Below are positions 1 through 8,450 of a stretch of 64,000 bases of DNA, one piece after another. Under the pieces are notes generated by a model. The model saw nothing but the letters and a program-made list of their open reading frames with translations, was not told where the DNA came from and searched no databases. The first letter of the stretch is position 1. The number at the start of each line of letters is the position of its first letter. This DNA comes from Roseateles_E cavernae (GTDB taxonomy: Bacteria; Pseudomonadota; Gammaproteobacteria; Burkholderiales; Burkholderiaceae_C): assembly GCF_040187885.1 (NCBI RefSeq), contig NZ_JBDPLH010000001.1, positions 186,001 to 250,000 of the forward strand, written 5' to 3'. Position numbers and translations under genes: made by a program.

Positions 1-2
1 CG

Positions 3-917
3 CCGGCCGAGATCGGCGGTCATGTGACCCATCACGCGGCCGGCGCCGCCGGGCTCTACGGCCTGCGCAGCGTGCCGGCCCCGGTGCGGGCCGATGGCTA
101 TAGCGTCGATGTGCCGGCCCTGGTGCGCCTGGCCGCCGAGGTCCGCCCCAAGCTGATCACCTTGGGCGGCAGCTTGAACCTGTTCGCCCACCCGGTGGCG
201 GCGGTGCGCGAGATCGCCGACAAGGTGGGCGCGCTGCTGATGTTCGACGCCGCCCATCTGAGCGGCATGATTGCCGGCGGCACCTGGGCCAACCCGCTCG
301 ATCTGGGCGCCCATGTGATGACGATGAGCACCTACAAAAGCCTGGGCGGCCCGCCGGGCGGCCTGATCGTCGGCAACGACGCGGGACTGGCCGAGCGGCT
401 CGACGCGATCGCCTACCCGGGGCTGACCGCCAATTTCGATGCCGGCAAGACCGCCGCGCTGGCACAGGGCCTGCTGGACTGGAAGGAACACGGCCACGAC
501 TACGGCCTGGCGATGCAGGCCAGCGCGCGGGCGCTGGCCGCCGGCCTGATCGCACAGGGCCTGCCGGTGTTCGCCCGCGAGCGCGGCGGCACCGACTCGC
601 ACCAGTTCGCCGTCGAGGCGGCCGCCTGGGGCGGAGGCCAGGCCGCCGCCAAGCGCCTGGCACGGGCTCGCTTGCTGAGCTGCGGCATCGGCCTGCCGCT
701 GGCCCGCGTGCCGGCCGTGGCCGGCGATGTCAACGGCCTGCGCCTGGGCGTGCCGGAGATCGTGCGCCTGGGCCTGGGGCCGGCTCAGATGGCCGAGCTG
801 GCGGCGCTGATCGCCGGTGCGCTCGAATCGGATGCGGCCGCCGCCGCGCTGGCGCCCGAGGTCACGGCCTTTCGCCGGCGCCACTGCGCGAGCGGCCTGC
901 GCTATCTGCGCGGCTGA
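3..917 (+). CDS. Serine hydroxymethyltransferase-like PLP enzyme (5' truncated by window)
   Basis: The reading frame is open from the first bases of the window, so the true start lies upstream. The visible 304 residues look like the PLP-binding core and C-terminal domain of the serine hydroxymethyltransferase family. DAAHLSGMIAGG corresponds to the PLP-ring Asp/His region, and STYKSLGGPPGG contains the candidate Schiff-base lysine (codon at 336-338). The family interconverts serine and glycine with tetrahydrofolate. Several family-typical stretches are altered (TYKS instead of THKT), so this may be a paralogue acting on another beta-hydroxy amino acid rather than housekeeping GlyA. The last 56 bases overlap the convergent FUSC gene. 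Confidence 0.8.
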   Translation, partial: PAEIGGHVTHHAAGAAGLYGLRSVPAPVRADGYSVDVPALVRLAAEVRPKLITLGGSLNLFAHPVAAVREIADKVGALLMFDAAHLSGMIAGGTWANPLDLGAHVMTMSTYKSLGGPPGGLIVGNDAGLAERLDAIAYPGLTANFDAGKTAALAQGLLDWKEHGHDYGLAMQASARALAAGLIAQGLPVFARERGGTDSHQFAVEAAAWGGGQAAAKRLARARLLSCGIGLPLARVPAVAGDVNGLRLGVPEIVRLGLGPAQMAELAALIAGALESDAAAAALAPEVTAFRRRHCASGLRYLRG

Positions 918-3018
918 TCGCCGCCAGCAGCCGCGACTCGGCAGCGACCAGGTCTGCCGCTTCGCGCCGCGCCAGGCGCAGCCGACGCAGCAGCCAGGGG
1001 GTCAGGTCTTGCTGGCCGGCATGTTCGGGCCAGTCGACCTCAGCGGGCGCCATCACCGGCAGCTCGGCGCCCTGCCCTTGCCTCAACCATGCTGCGCAGT
1101 CCTGCCGGGCCAGCGCCAGCTCGGGGCCGGCCAGCTCGGCGGCGAGCCGGTCGGTGCGCCGATTCAGCATCTGCTGCACCGTGCCCAGCAGGGCCATGAA
1201 GCGGTAGCCATGGCTCAGCACCGCCTCGATCTCCGGCTCGGGCAGACGCACCTGGCGCGGCTCGACCCGGCTGCGCTGGGCGGCGGCGGCCAGCGCAGCC
1301 AGGGCCGTGTAGGCCTGCTGGCGGCTCAGGCGCTGGGCCAGCTGCTGCTCGGGCGTCGGCGCCCAGACCAGCAGATTGCCGGCATGGCGGGCCAGCGCCG
1401 CGCGCAGCTGGCCGCTCAGGCGCTGCAGCGAACGGCGCTCCCACGAGGGCAGCACGAAGCAGAAGGCCCAGGCCAGCAGCGCGCCAATCACGGTGTCGGC
1501 CAGGCGCTCGGCAATCGCCGGGCTGCTGCCGGGCAGCAGCAGCAGCGGCTGCACCAGGGCCATCAGCGTGGCGGCGGTGGCAGCGACGCGGTAGCGCTGG
1601 TTGACATAGGCATGGGCCACGCCCACCGCGATGATGAAGGCCAGCGCCAGCAGGCGCGGCTGCTGCAGCTGTGCCAGCGCGAGCACCAGCAGGCAGCCGA
1701 TCACGGTGCCGATGATGCGCTCGTTGCGGCGCGACAGGGTCTGCTCCAGATTGCCGCGCAAGACCACCGCGACGCTCAGCACCAGCCAGTAGGGATGGGC
1801 GTTCCAGGGCAGGAACTGGCCCAGCACATAGGCCAGCGACAAGGCCAGGCCGGCACGCAAGGCATGGCGCATCACGCCGGACTGCAGGCTCAGATGCGGC
1901 CTCAGCGCGGCCAGCGGCCAGCCCTCGGGCGAGACGAAGAGCTGCAGCTTCTCGGGCGGCCAGGCACTGTCCCGGTCCGGGCCCGCCTGGCGCTCGGCCA
2001 TCGCCGCGACATCGTCCAGCATGTGGCCGAGCCGGCTTTGCAGCGCGTCGACCAGGTGGTGGCGCGCGTCGTCGGCGGCGGCCGGCGCACCGGCCAGACG
2101 CGCTGCCAGCGCCTCGCGCCAGCCTTGCGCCGACACGGCGGGCATGCGCTGACCCTGGCCGATGGCAGCGGCGAGGGTCTCCAGGGCCTCGGCCAGATGG
2201 ATCAGCGTGGTGGCCAGTGCGCCGCGCCAATGCAGGCCGGCGGCGTCGCTGCCCAGCAGCTCGATGTCGAGCCGGATCGACAGCATCAGATCGCGCAATT
2301 CGATCAGGCCCAGCACCAGATCGGTCTGGCGCCGGCTCACGGCCGAGGGTCGCGCGGCAAAGACCTGGTCGCGCGCGGCCTGCAGCGCGTCGGCCAGCAG
2401 GACGTCGTCGGCAATCGAGGCGCGGATGCTGGCATCGGCCGGCGGCAGCGCGCCGGCGATGCGTTGCGCCCGCGAGCGCAGCCGCGCCACGCAGGCCCGC
2501 ATCGCCGCTGCCACGGCCAGCTCGCGGTAGCGCCGCCGCAGCAGCCAGGCGCCGGCACGCGCCCACTGGGTGTAGACCAGCGCACCGGCCAGCACCCAGC
2601 CGGCATGGGCGAGGGCCGCCGTGGCCGACGGCGGTGCATGCCAGGCCATCGCAAACACCAGTGCCAGCACGCCGGTGAAGGACAGCGGCCCGGCGCGCGG
2701 GCCCCAGGCCATCATCATCAGCGTGCCAAAAGCGATCAGCGCGATCAGGCCCGCCATCGCCACCGGCGAATGCCGCAGCAGGCCGACGGACAGGGTCACC
2801 AGCGCAGCCAGCAGCGCAGCCGGGAAGAGCCGGCGCCAGACCCGCTGCGGCGGGTTCGGCAGGTCCGGCAGGCTGGTGCAGACCGCACCACCGGCGGCGG
2901 CCAGGCCGGCATCGAGCCCGAACAAGGCGGTGAACAGGGCCTGTATCAGCGCCACGCCCAGCGCGACACTGATGCCGTTCAGCTGGGCGGCGGAGAGGCG
3001 GCGCCAGGGGACTGGCAT
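862..3018 (-). CDS. FUSC-family inner-membrane transporter (YccS/fusaric-acid-resistance type)
   Basis: This is a 718-residue membrane protein with the two-block architecture of the FUSC family: a run of membrane helices at about residues 15-140, a long soluble helical stretch, and a second helix block at about 390-510 containing YWLVLSVAVVLRGN and the conserved RIIGTVIGCLL segment. Family members export aromatic acids or form the inner-membrane part of efflux systems. The start is 2 bp downstream of the GNAT stop codon, so AraC regulator, GNAT and FUSC probably form one minus-strand operon. No membrane-fusion or outer-membrane partner is nearby. The substrate is not predictable. Confidence 0.85.
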   Translation of the reverse strand: MPVPWRRLSAAQLNGISVALGVALIQALFTALFGLDAGLAAAGGAVCTSLPDLPNPPQRVWRRLFPAALLAALVTLSVGLLRHSPVAMAGLIALIAFGTLMMMAWGPRAGPLSFTGVLALVFAMAWHAPPSATAALAHAGWVLAGALVYTQWARAGAWLLRRRYRELAVAAAMRACVARLRSRAQRIAGALPPADASIRASIADDVLLADALQAARDQVFAARPSAVSRRQTDLVLGLIELRDLMLSIRLDIELLGSDAAGLHWRGALATTLIHLAEALETLAAAIGQGQRMPAVSAQGWREALAARLAGAPAAADDARHHLVDALQSRLGHMLDDVAAMAERQAGPDRDSAWPPEKLQLFVSPEGWPLAALRPHLSLQSGVMRHALRAGLALSLAYVLGQFLPWNAHPYWLVLSVAVVLRGNLEQTLSRRNERIIGTVIGCLLVLALAQLQQPRLLALAFIIAVGVAHAYVNQRYRVAATAATLMALVQPLLLLPGSSPAIAERLADTVIGALLAWAFCFVLPSWERRSLQRLSGQLRAALARHAGNLLVWAPTPEQQLAQRLSRQQAYTALAALAAAAQRSRVEPRQVRLPEPEIEAVLSHGYRFMALLGTVQQMLNRRTDRLAAELAGPELALARQDCAAWLRQGQGAELPVMAPAEVDWPEHAGQQDLTPWLLRRLRLARREAADLVAAESRLLAAISRADSAGRSRSGAGERP

Positions 3019-3020
3019 GT

Positions 3021-3479
3021 TCAGAGCTTCAGGCTCATCACGAGCTCGCCATCATCGATCTCGCCGGTCGGCGTGAAGCCCAGCGAGCGGTAGAAGCGCT
3101 CGGCCGCCGTCGCATTCGCGCTGTCCTGCACATAGCTCAGATACAGCGTCTCGGCGCCGGGCCGCGTGCGCACATGGGCGATCAGCGCCTGCACCGCCGC
3201 CGCGCCATAACCCCTGCCCTGCTGCCCCTTGTCGATCATCAGCCGCCACAGCGCGAACTTGGGCTCCTCGGGCGCGGGCGTCAGGCTGGGGTCGTACAGC
3301 ATCAGAAAGCCGACCAGCACGCCGTCCACCGCAATGCCGCGCGGCCAGGCCTCGGCATAGACGGCGGCCTGGGCCATCGATCTGACATTGGGCGCCACCT
3401 GTTTGCCGCCGTCGCCGGCGTCCAGTTTCAGCAGCTCGGCCAGGTTGTGGCGGGTGATTGCGACGAGTTCCAGTGGCAT
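3021..3479 (-). CDS. GNAT-family N-acetyltransferase
   Basis: A 152-residue single-domain acetyltransferase. The acetyl-CoA pyrophosphate-binding loop is visible as QGRGYGAAA, after a beta-strand ending in LWRLMIDKG, and the C-terminal ERFYRSLGF is typical of GNAT proteins close to the diamine/spermidine acetyltransferases. The start at 3479 is preferred over an upstream in-frame start at 3506 because the longer form would overlap the AraC gene and a purine-rich AAGGGAAA stretch precedes 3479. It lies between the AraC regulator (23 bp upstream) and the FUSC exporter (2 bp downstream), which suggests a small detoxification operon. Substrate unknown. Confidence 0.8.
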   Translation of the reverse strand: MPLELVAITRHNLAELLKLDAGDGGKQVAPNVRSMAQAAVYAEAWPRGIAVDGVLVGFLMLYDPSLTPAPEEPKFALWRLMIDKGQQGRGYGAAAVQALIAHVRTRPGAETLYLSYVQDSANATAAERFYRSLGFTPTGEIDDGELVMSLKL

Positions 3480-3502
3480 GCGTTTCCCTTTTTCCCTGCT
3501 GT

Positions 3503-4357
3503 TCAAACCCAGACCCGGTAGGCCCAGAAGCTCTCTTCACTATCGACGCGGCGGCGCAGTTCCTCGGGGCTGAAACCGGTGACGCGGCGCGTCTCGCGGC
3601 ACAGATGGGCCTGGTCGGCATAGCCCATGTCCAGGGCCAGTGCGCTCCAGACGAGCTCGCCGTCAGCCATCTCGCGCCTCACCTGCAGGAAGGTAGCCTC
3701 GGCACGGCTGATCATGCGCAGCGCGCGCAGGCTCTGGCCGCTCCATTGCTTGATGCGGCGCTCGATCTGGCGCAGGCTGCGGCCATGGCCGCCGGCCACC
3801 GCACGCAGGCTCAGGTTCTGCATCCAGCCACGATAGCCGGCGCCGGCCAGGCCCTGCCGGGTCTGCCAGCGCGGGCGCAGAAAGTCCTCCAGCAAGCGCT
3901 GGCATTCCTGTTCGTCCGCCGCAGCCAGCATGGGCCGGTTCAGGGCCAGCCAGTCAGCCGGCAGGCCTGCCTGCGCCATCGTCAAGGTCCGGTCGGTCAA
4001 CGCCGCCGGGTCCAGCCCGGTCAGCGCATGCAGCGCGTCCGGCGTGATCGCGCTCATGAAGCAGCGCATGCCGCCGCGCGAGCGGTACTGGGCCGGGCGG
4101 CTGCGCGGGCCGGTGATCAGGCAGGGGCCGGGCAGCGGCTGCGGCCGGCCCTGCGTGTCGATCTGCTCGCCCTCGCCGGCCAGGGTCCAGCTCAGGCCAC
4201 ACAGCGGCGAGGCCGGAAACCAGCTGCTGCGCTGGGCCTCGCTGAGCCCGGCCGCCGCCGAGGTGTCGCGCCACAGATGGGCATGCAGACAGCCGCTCAA
4301 CGCAAGACCTGACACCAGCAGGCGGGCGATGGCATCGGGGTGGAGGGAGGCGTCCAT
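3503..4357 (-). CDS. AraC-family transcriptional regulator
   Basis: A 284-residue protein whose C-terminal third carries the double helix-turn-helix of AraC regulators: the first HTH around SLRQIERRIKQWSG and the second around ALDMGYADQAHLCRETRRVTG, ending with GFSPEELR. The N-terminal ligand domain resembles the poorly characterised sensor of AraC proteins with a degenerate cupin. It is first in an operon with GNAT and FUSC and is transcribed divergently from the P450 gene, sharing a 63-bp promoter interval with it. It could control both directions. The ligand is not evident. Confidence 0.85.
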   Translation of the reverse strand: MDASLHPDAIARLLVSGLALSGCLHAHLWRDTSAAAGLSEAQRSSWFPASPLCGLSWTLAGEGEQIDTQGRPQPLPGPCLITGPRSRPAQYRSRGGMRCFMSAITPDALHALTGLDPAALTDRTLTMAQAGLPADWLALNRPMLAAADEQECQRLLEDFLRPRWQTRQGLAGAGYRGWMQNLSLRAVAGGHGRSLRQIERRIKQWSGQSLRALRMISRAEATFLQVRREMADGELVWSALALDMGYADQAHLCRETRRVTGFSPEELRRRVDSEESFWAYRVWV

Positions 4358-4420
4358 GCCCGCAGTCTAGTGTCGCAACCGTTCAATACCGAAAAACAGG
4401 GTGCCGGCAAGATCGCCGCC

Positions 4421-5785
4421 ATGACGACCGACACCTTGACCCGCCCCACCCTGCCTCCCGGCCCGCCCTGCCGCTGGCTGGGCCTGCCCGAGCTGGGCGC
4501 GCTGCGGCGCGACTATCTGGGCTTTCTGAGCGGCCTGCAGCGCCGCCATGGCGACATCGTGCATCTGCGCCTGATGCACTACCGCGACTACAACTTCTTC
4601 CATCCCGAACAGGTGCGTGAGCTGCTTGTGGCCGCCCACGACGGGCTGATCCGCTGGGAGCGCGGCACCGAGGTGTTTGCCTCGGCCCATGGCCAGAGCG
4701 TGCTGGTGGCCGAGGGGCAGGCCTGGAAGCGCCAGCGCCAGATGCTGCAGCCGGGCTTTGCGCCGAAGCGGGTCGAGGCCTTCGCGCCGCTGATGGTGGC
4801 GGCCACCGAGCAGGCGCTGGCGGGCTGGCAGAGCGGCCCCGAGTTCGGTTTCGAGGCCGCGATGACCCAGCTGACGATGGAGGTGATCCTGCGCAGCCTG
4901 TTCTCGCGCAGCGACACGGCCCAGGGCCGGCGCGCCGCCGATGCCGTCCATGCCATCAGCCTGATCGGCATGCAGGAGATGTTCTGGCCGGCCAGCGCCC
5001 CGCTGTGGGCGCCCTGGAAAGCGGGTAAGCGCCGGGCGCTGCAGACCCTGGATGGGCTGATCCGCAGCGAGCTGGCGCGGCGCCGCGCCATGCCCGACTT
5101 CCAGGGCGAGGACCTGCTGCAGATGCTGCTGCAGCTGCGCGACCCGCAGGGCCGGCCGCTCGGCGAGCAGGCGCTGCGCGACGAGTGCATGACCATCTTT
5201 CTGGCCGGCCACGAGACCAGCGCCGCCGCGCTGACCTGGTGGGGCTGGTGCATGGCCGCCCATCCCGAGGCACAGCGCCGCGCCGCCGACGAGCTGCAGC
5301 AGGTGCTGGGCGGGCGGGCACCGAGCGCCGCCGACCTGCCGCGTCTGCCCTGGCTGCAGGCCTGCATCAAGGAGGTGCTGCGCCTGTACCCGCCGGCCCC
5401 GGCCCTGTTGTCGCGCACCAGCACCGCGCCGCTGCAGATCGGCGGCTACACCCTGCCGGCGGGCTCGATGATCCGACTGACCCCGGGCATCATCCAGCGC
5501 GATGCGCGCTGGTTCGAGGAGCCCGAGGCCTTCCGCCCCGAGCGTTTCGATCCGGCCAGCGGCCATGCCGAGATCCCGCGCGGCGCCTGGCTGCCCTTCG
5601 GCGCCGGACCGCGGGTCTGCCTGGGCAGCCATTTCGCGCTGACCGAGATCGGGCTGATCGCGGCCCTGCTGCTGCAGCGTTACGAGCTGGCGCCCGCGCC
5701 CGGCCGGCCGGCGCCGATACCGGCGCTGCGGATCACGCTGCGGCCGACGGAACCCCTGCGGCTGGCGCTGCGGCCGCGCGGCTGA
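4421..5785 (+). CDS. Cytochrome P450
   Basis: A 454-residue soluble P450 monooxygenase. All three signatures are present: the oxygen-binding I-helix motif AGHETSAAALTWW near residue 261, the K-helix ExxR in KEVLRL near 316, and the heme-ligand loop PFGAGPRVCLG with the proximal cysteine at about 400. The start at 4421 is chosen because the sequence upstream looks non-coding and a proline-rich P450 N-terminus (LPPGPP) follows directly. There is no ferredoxin, ferredoxin reductase or fused reductase in the neighbourhood, so electron transfer must be supplied from elsewhere. It is divergent from the AraC gene and overlaps the convergent OsmC gene by 53 bp. Confidence 0.93.
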   Translation: MTTDTLTRPTLPPGPPCRWLGLPELGALRRDYLGFLSGLQRRHGDIVHLRLMHYRDYNFFHPEQVRELLVAAHDGLIRWERGTEVFASAHGQSVLVAEGQAWKRQRQMLQPGFAPKRVEAFAPLMVAATEQALAGWQSGPEFGFEAAMTQLTMEVILRSLFSRSDTAQGRRAADAVHAISLIGMQEMFWPASAPLWAPWKAGKRRALQTLDGLIRSELARRRAMPDFQGEDLLQMLLQLRDPQGRPLGEQALRDECMTIFLAGHETSAAALTWWGWCMAAHPEAQRRAADELQQVLGGRAPSAADLPRLPWLQACIKEVLRLYPPAPALLSRTSTAPLQIGGYTLPAGSMIRLTPGIIQRDARWFEEPEAFRPERFDPASGHAEIPRGAWLPFGAGPRVCLGSHFALTEIGLIAALLLQRYELAPAPGRPAPIPALRITLRPTEPLRLALRPRG

Positions 5786-6245
5786 GCTGCGGCTCGCACA
5801 GCACCTCGCAGGCCACCGAGCTGGCGATATAGCAGGCCTCGTGGGCGGTGTGGTGCAGGGCCTCGTGCGCCGCCGCATCGGGCGCGGCACCGGCGAACTG
5901 CACGACCGGCCGCAGGGTCACGCGCGTCATCGCCAGCTTGCCGCGCGCATTGCGCGCCATCACACCGAGCGCGTCGTCGCGATAGCTCTCGACCACCCAG
6001 CCGGCCTTGGCTGCCAGGCTCAGAAACCACAACATATGGCAGCTGGACAGCGAAGCCACAAAAGCCTCCTCGGGGTCCACCGCCGCCGGGTCCGAGTAAG
6101 GCAGGGGCACCGAATGCGGGGATGAGGAGGCCGGCACCTGGGCGCCGCCATCGAAGCCCCAGGCATGCCGGCGGCTGTAGCGCTGGTCGGTGAAGACTTC
6201 ATCGGCCCGGCGCGCCCAGGTCACGGATGCGGAGAACTCGGCCAT
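5733..6245 (-). CDS. OsmC-family thiol peroxidase/redox protein
   Basis: A 170-residue OsmC/Ohr-fold protein. The two redox cysteines of the family are present: Cys69 in SLSSCHML and Cys138 in HEACYIAS. These proteins reduce organic hydroperoxides through a disulfide cycle. The ATG at 6245 is chosen over an adjacent GTG at 6248 because AGGAG sits 8 bp upstream of it. It lies directly downstream of an ECF sigma-factor gene (30-bp gap, same strand) and of gshB, so the three may form a thiol-stress group. The 3' end overlaps the P450 gene tail-to-tail. Confidence 0.87.
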   Translation of the reverse strand: MAEFSASVTWARRADEVFTDQRYSRRHAWGFDGGAQVPASSSPHSVPLPYSDPAAVDPEEAFVASLSSCHMLWFLSLAAKAGWVVESYRDDALGVMARNARGKLAMTRVTLRPVVQFAGAAPDAAAHEALHHTAHEACYIASSVACEVLCEPQLSRAAAAPAAGVPSAAA

Positions 6246-6275
6246 CACAGATGCTCCTATCGATTGAACGCAGCC

Positions 6276-6869
6276 TCACATCCTAGCGGTGCCGGCCCGA
6301 GCAGCAGCGCGGCCGCCGGTCTGCGGCGCGCCGTCCTTGAGCCAGTAGCCGCTGGCCAGCAGCTGCTCGCGCACCCGGGCGCGCGCCCGGTGCAGCCGGC
6401 TCTTGACCGCCTCCAGGCTCAAGCCCAGCTGGGCCGCGACCTCGGGTGCGGTCAGCTCATGCACATCGCGCAGCAGCAGCACCTCGCGATAAGGCGGGCT
6501 CAGCCGCTCGATCGCCTGGGCCAGATCGCGGCGCAGATCCAGCGGCAGCACCGCCGCCTGGGGCTCCAGCGCCTCGGGCAGGTCCTCCAGCGAGTCGCTG
6601 CCCTTGCGCAGGCGCAGCAGCCGGTAGCACTCGCGCTCGACGATGCGGAACAGCCAGCCGGCCAGCGCCGCCGCCGTGCGCAGCGCGCCGACGCGGCGAT
6701 ACAGCTGCCACAGCGCCAGCTGCACCGCGTCCTCGGCATCCTCGCTGCTGCTGCAGCTGCGGCGCGCAAAGCGCTTCAGATCGGGCTGGCACAGGCTCAG
6801 CAACTGCAGCACCGCGCCCTTGTCGCCACGGCGCGCGGACTCCACCAGTTCAATCGGGGCTTGCAACAT
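6276..6869 (-). CDS. ECF-type RNA polymerase sigma factor
   Basis: A 197-residue sigma-70-family protein of the extracytoplasmic-function group. Region 2 covers about residues 20-80, with EDAEDAVQLALWQLYRR as the core-binding/-10 helix. Region 4 covers about 105-165, with the helix-turn-helix LTAPEVAAQLGLSLEAVKSR. A tail of about 25 residues rich in Ala, Gly and Arg follows region 4. There is no recognisable anti-sigma factor next to it, which is unusual for the class; the neighbours are gshB upstream and osmC downstream on the same strand. Regulons of such sigma factors commonly include oxidative-stress genes, but the target here is an inference. Confidence 0.9.
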   Translation of the reverse strand: MLQAPIELVESARRGDKGAVLQLLSLCQPDLKRFARRSCSSSEDAEDAVQLALWQLYRRVGALRTAAALAGWLFRIVERECYRLLRLRKGSDSLEDLPEALEPQAAVLPLDLRRDLAQAIERLSPPYREVLLLRDVHELTAPEVAAQLGLSLEAVKSRLHRARARVREQLLASGYWLKDGAPQTGGRAAARAGTARM

Positions 6870-6958
6870 TCTTCAGCACTCCTGCAGAGGGTTCACACCA
6901 GTTTCTGCAGCAAGGAGGGCCCGAACGGCCCAAAGGGTTCAGCGCCCGAAGAAAAAGC

Positions 6959-7909
6959 TCAGGCTCCGGCGGCCCGCTCCAGCGCATCGACGAACAGCTT
7001 CGCGACATCGAAACCGGTCTGCTTCGTGATTTCCTGGAAGCCGGTCGGGCTGGTGACATTGATCTCGGTGACGCAGTCGCCGATCACATCCAGGCCCACC
7101 AGCAGCAGGCCGCGCGCGGCCAGCACCGGCGCCAGCTGCTCGGCGATCTCGCGGTCGCGCGGGCTCAGCGCTTTAGCCACCCCCTTGCCGCCGGCGGCCA
7201 GATTGCCGCGGATCTCCGTGCCCTGCGGGATGCGGGCCAGGCAGAAAGGCACGACCTCGCCGCCGATCAGCAGCACGCGCTTGTCGCCCTGGACGATCTC
7301 CGGCAGATAGCGCTGCACCATCACCGTCTCGGCGCCACCCTGGTTGAGCGTCTCGATGATGGAGCCGAGGTTCAGCCCGTCGGGGCCGACGCGGAAGATG
7401 CCCATGCCGCCCATGCCGTCCAGCGGCTTCAGGATGATGTCGCGGTGCTCGGCGTGGAAGGCCTTGATGGCCGCCGCGCTGCGCGTCACCAGGGTCGGGC
7501 CGATCAGCTCGGGAAACTCCAGGATGGCCAGCTTCTCGGGATGGTCGCGCAGCGCCGCCGGCTTGTTGAAGACTTTCGCCCCCTCGCGCTCGGCCTGGCT
7601 CAGCAGATGAGTGGCGTAGAAGAACTCGCTGTCGAACGGCGGGTCCTTGCGCATCACGATGGCATCCGTCTCGGCCAGCACCAGCTCCGTCGTCTGCTCG
7701 ACCTTGAACCAGTCATGCTCGTCGCCGGTCAGCGTGATCTGGCGGGCACCGTGGGCGCTGACCTTGCCACCACGAATCCAGACCAGATCGGCCGGATGGC
7801 AGGCCCACAGCACATGACCGCGCTTGGCGGCCTCGCGCATCATCGAAAAAGTCGTGTCCTTGTAGGTCTTGAAGGACTCCAGCGGGTCGGCGACGAATAA
7901 GAGGATCAT
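6959..7909 (-). CDS. gshB: Glutathione synthetase
   Basis: A 316-residue ATP-grasp ligase that joins gamma-glutamylcysteine and glycine to make glutathione. The N-terminus (MILLFVADP, then FKTYKDTTFSMM) matches the start of known GshB proteins and fixes the start at 7909 rather than 7960. The ATP-grasp loop ILKPLDGMGGMGIFR and the C-terminal metal and substrate region ending in EINVTSPTGFQEI are intact. Length equals the family norm. It is followed on the same strand by the ECF sigma factor. The partner gene gshA is about 17 kb away in this window. Confidence 0.96.
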   Translation of the reverse strand: MILLFVADPLESFKTYKDTTFSMMREAAKRGHVLWACHPADLVWIRGGKVSAHGARQITLTGDEHDWFKVEQTTELVLAETDAIVMRKDPPFDSEFFYATHLLSQAEREGAKVFNKPAALRDHPEKLAILEFPELIGPTLVTRSAAAIKAFHAEHRDIILKPLDGMGGMGIFRVGPDGLNLGSIIETLNQGGAETVMVQRYLPEIVQGDKRVLLIGGEVVPFCLARIPQGTEIRGNLAAGGKGVAKALSPRDREIAEQLAPVLAARGLLLVGLDVIGDCVTEINVTSPTGFQEITKQTGFDVAKLFVDALERAAGA

Positions 7910-7993
7910 GACGGGCGCACTTTCACAAGGGGAGGTACTCGGCGGTGCGCAGTGTTGCACGACTGGCGCCGAGGCGCAGGGCTCAGCCCTTCA

Positions 7994-8314
7994 TCAATCT
8001 TCGTCGCCGTCGTCGAGCGCCGATGCGCGCGGCACGAAGTTGCGCTGCGCCGGCTTGGCCAGCAGTTCCAGATAGAAGGCCGGGGCCTGGGCGGCAGCGG
8101 CCTCGTTGATGCGGTCCATGAAGGCGCCGACATGGATCACCTCGGCCGCCGCCTCGCTGAGGCCGAAGCGGCAGTCGAAGTCCCAGAAGTCCGCTTGCGC
8201 CGGCAGGGGCTTGCGGCGCTCGCGCTTCAGGTACTGGCGGATCTCGTGCTTGATGGCTTCGAGCAGGCGCTCGGGGTTCTTGCCTTCGACGTGGAGTTGG
8301 AAAGTCTTCTTCAT
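7994..8314 (-). CDS. DUF6172-family protein
   Basis: A 106-residue small soluble protein beginning MKKTFQLHVEGKNPER. It matches what I remember of the DUF6172 family, which is common in proteobacteria and has no assigned function. It is rich in charged residues, has no signal peptide or membrane segment, and ends in an acidic tail. The ATG at 8314 fits the conserved N-terminus better than an ATG 18 bp upstream. Its 5' leader contains a perfect 12-bp inverted repeat whose proximal arm directly abuts the start codon (see separate entry). It lies 84 bp upstream of gshB on the same strand. Confidence 0.75.
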   Translation of the reverse strand: MKKTFQLHVEGKNPERLLEAIKHEIRQYLKRERRKPLPAQADFWDFDCRFGLSEAAAEVIHVGAFMDRINEAAAAQAPAFYLELLAKPAQRNFVPRASALDDGDED

Positions 8315-8399
8315 GGCTTCTTGCGCTTTCAATATTGATCGCCGGGGAGCTTCGGCATACGCCCGCTGTGCAGCGCTTCGGGGGAACGCGCAAGAAGCC
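8315..8399 (-). repeat. 12-bp perfect inverted repeat framing the DUF6172 leader
   Basis: GGCTTCTTGCGC at 8315-8326 and its exact complement GCGCAAGAAGCC at 8388-8399 enclose 61 bp that themselves contain short dyads (a GCTG/CAGC hairpin and a CAATATTG palindrome). On the minus-strand transcript the second arm, including the only purine-rich candidate ribosome-binding site, ends immediately before the start codon at 8314. A 12-bp closing stem would therefore hide the translation start. No uridine run follows, so it does not look like a terminator for the upstream benE gene. Confidence 0.55.
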
Positions 8400-8450
8400 T
8401 AATCATGGCAAGTCTCTGGGACAGCGCGCGTTCGGGGCAGGAATTATCCG

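Noticed and set aside
817..3093. Long open frame on the plus strand opposite the FUSC gene, and similar long frames opposite the receptor, metH, TRAP, GH1 and second receptor genes
   Set aside because: They are antisense to clearly recognisable proteins, rich in Arg, Gln, Gly, Ala and His as expected for the complementary frames of GC-rich coding DNA, and show no domain.
6905..6935. GGGCC/GGCCC hairpin between gshB and the sigma-factor gene
   Set aside because: Only 5 bp with no U run; not convincing as a terminator.
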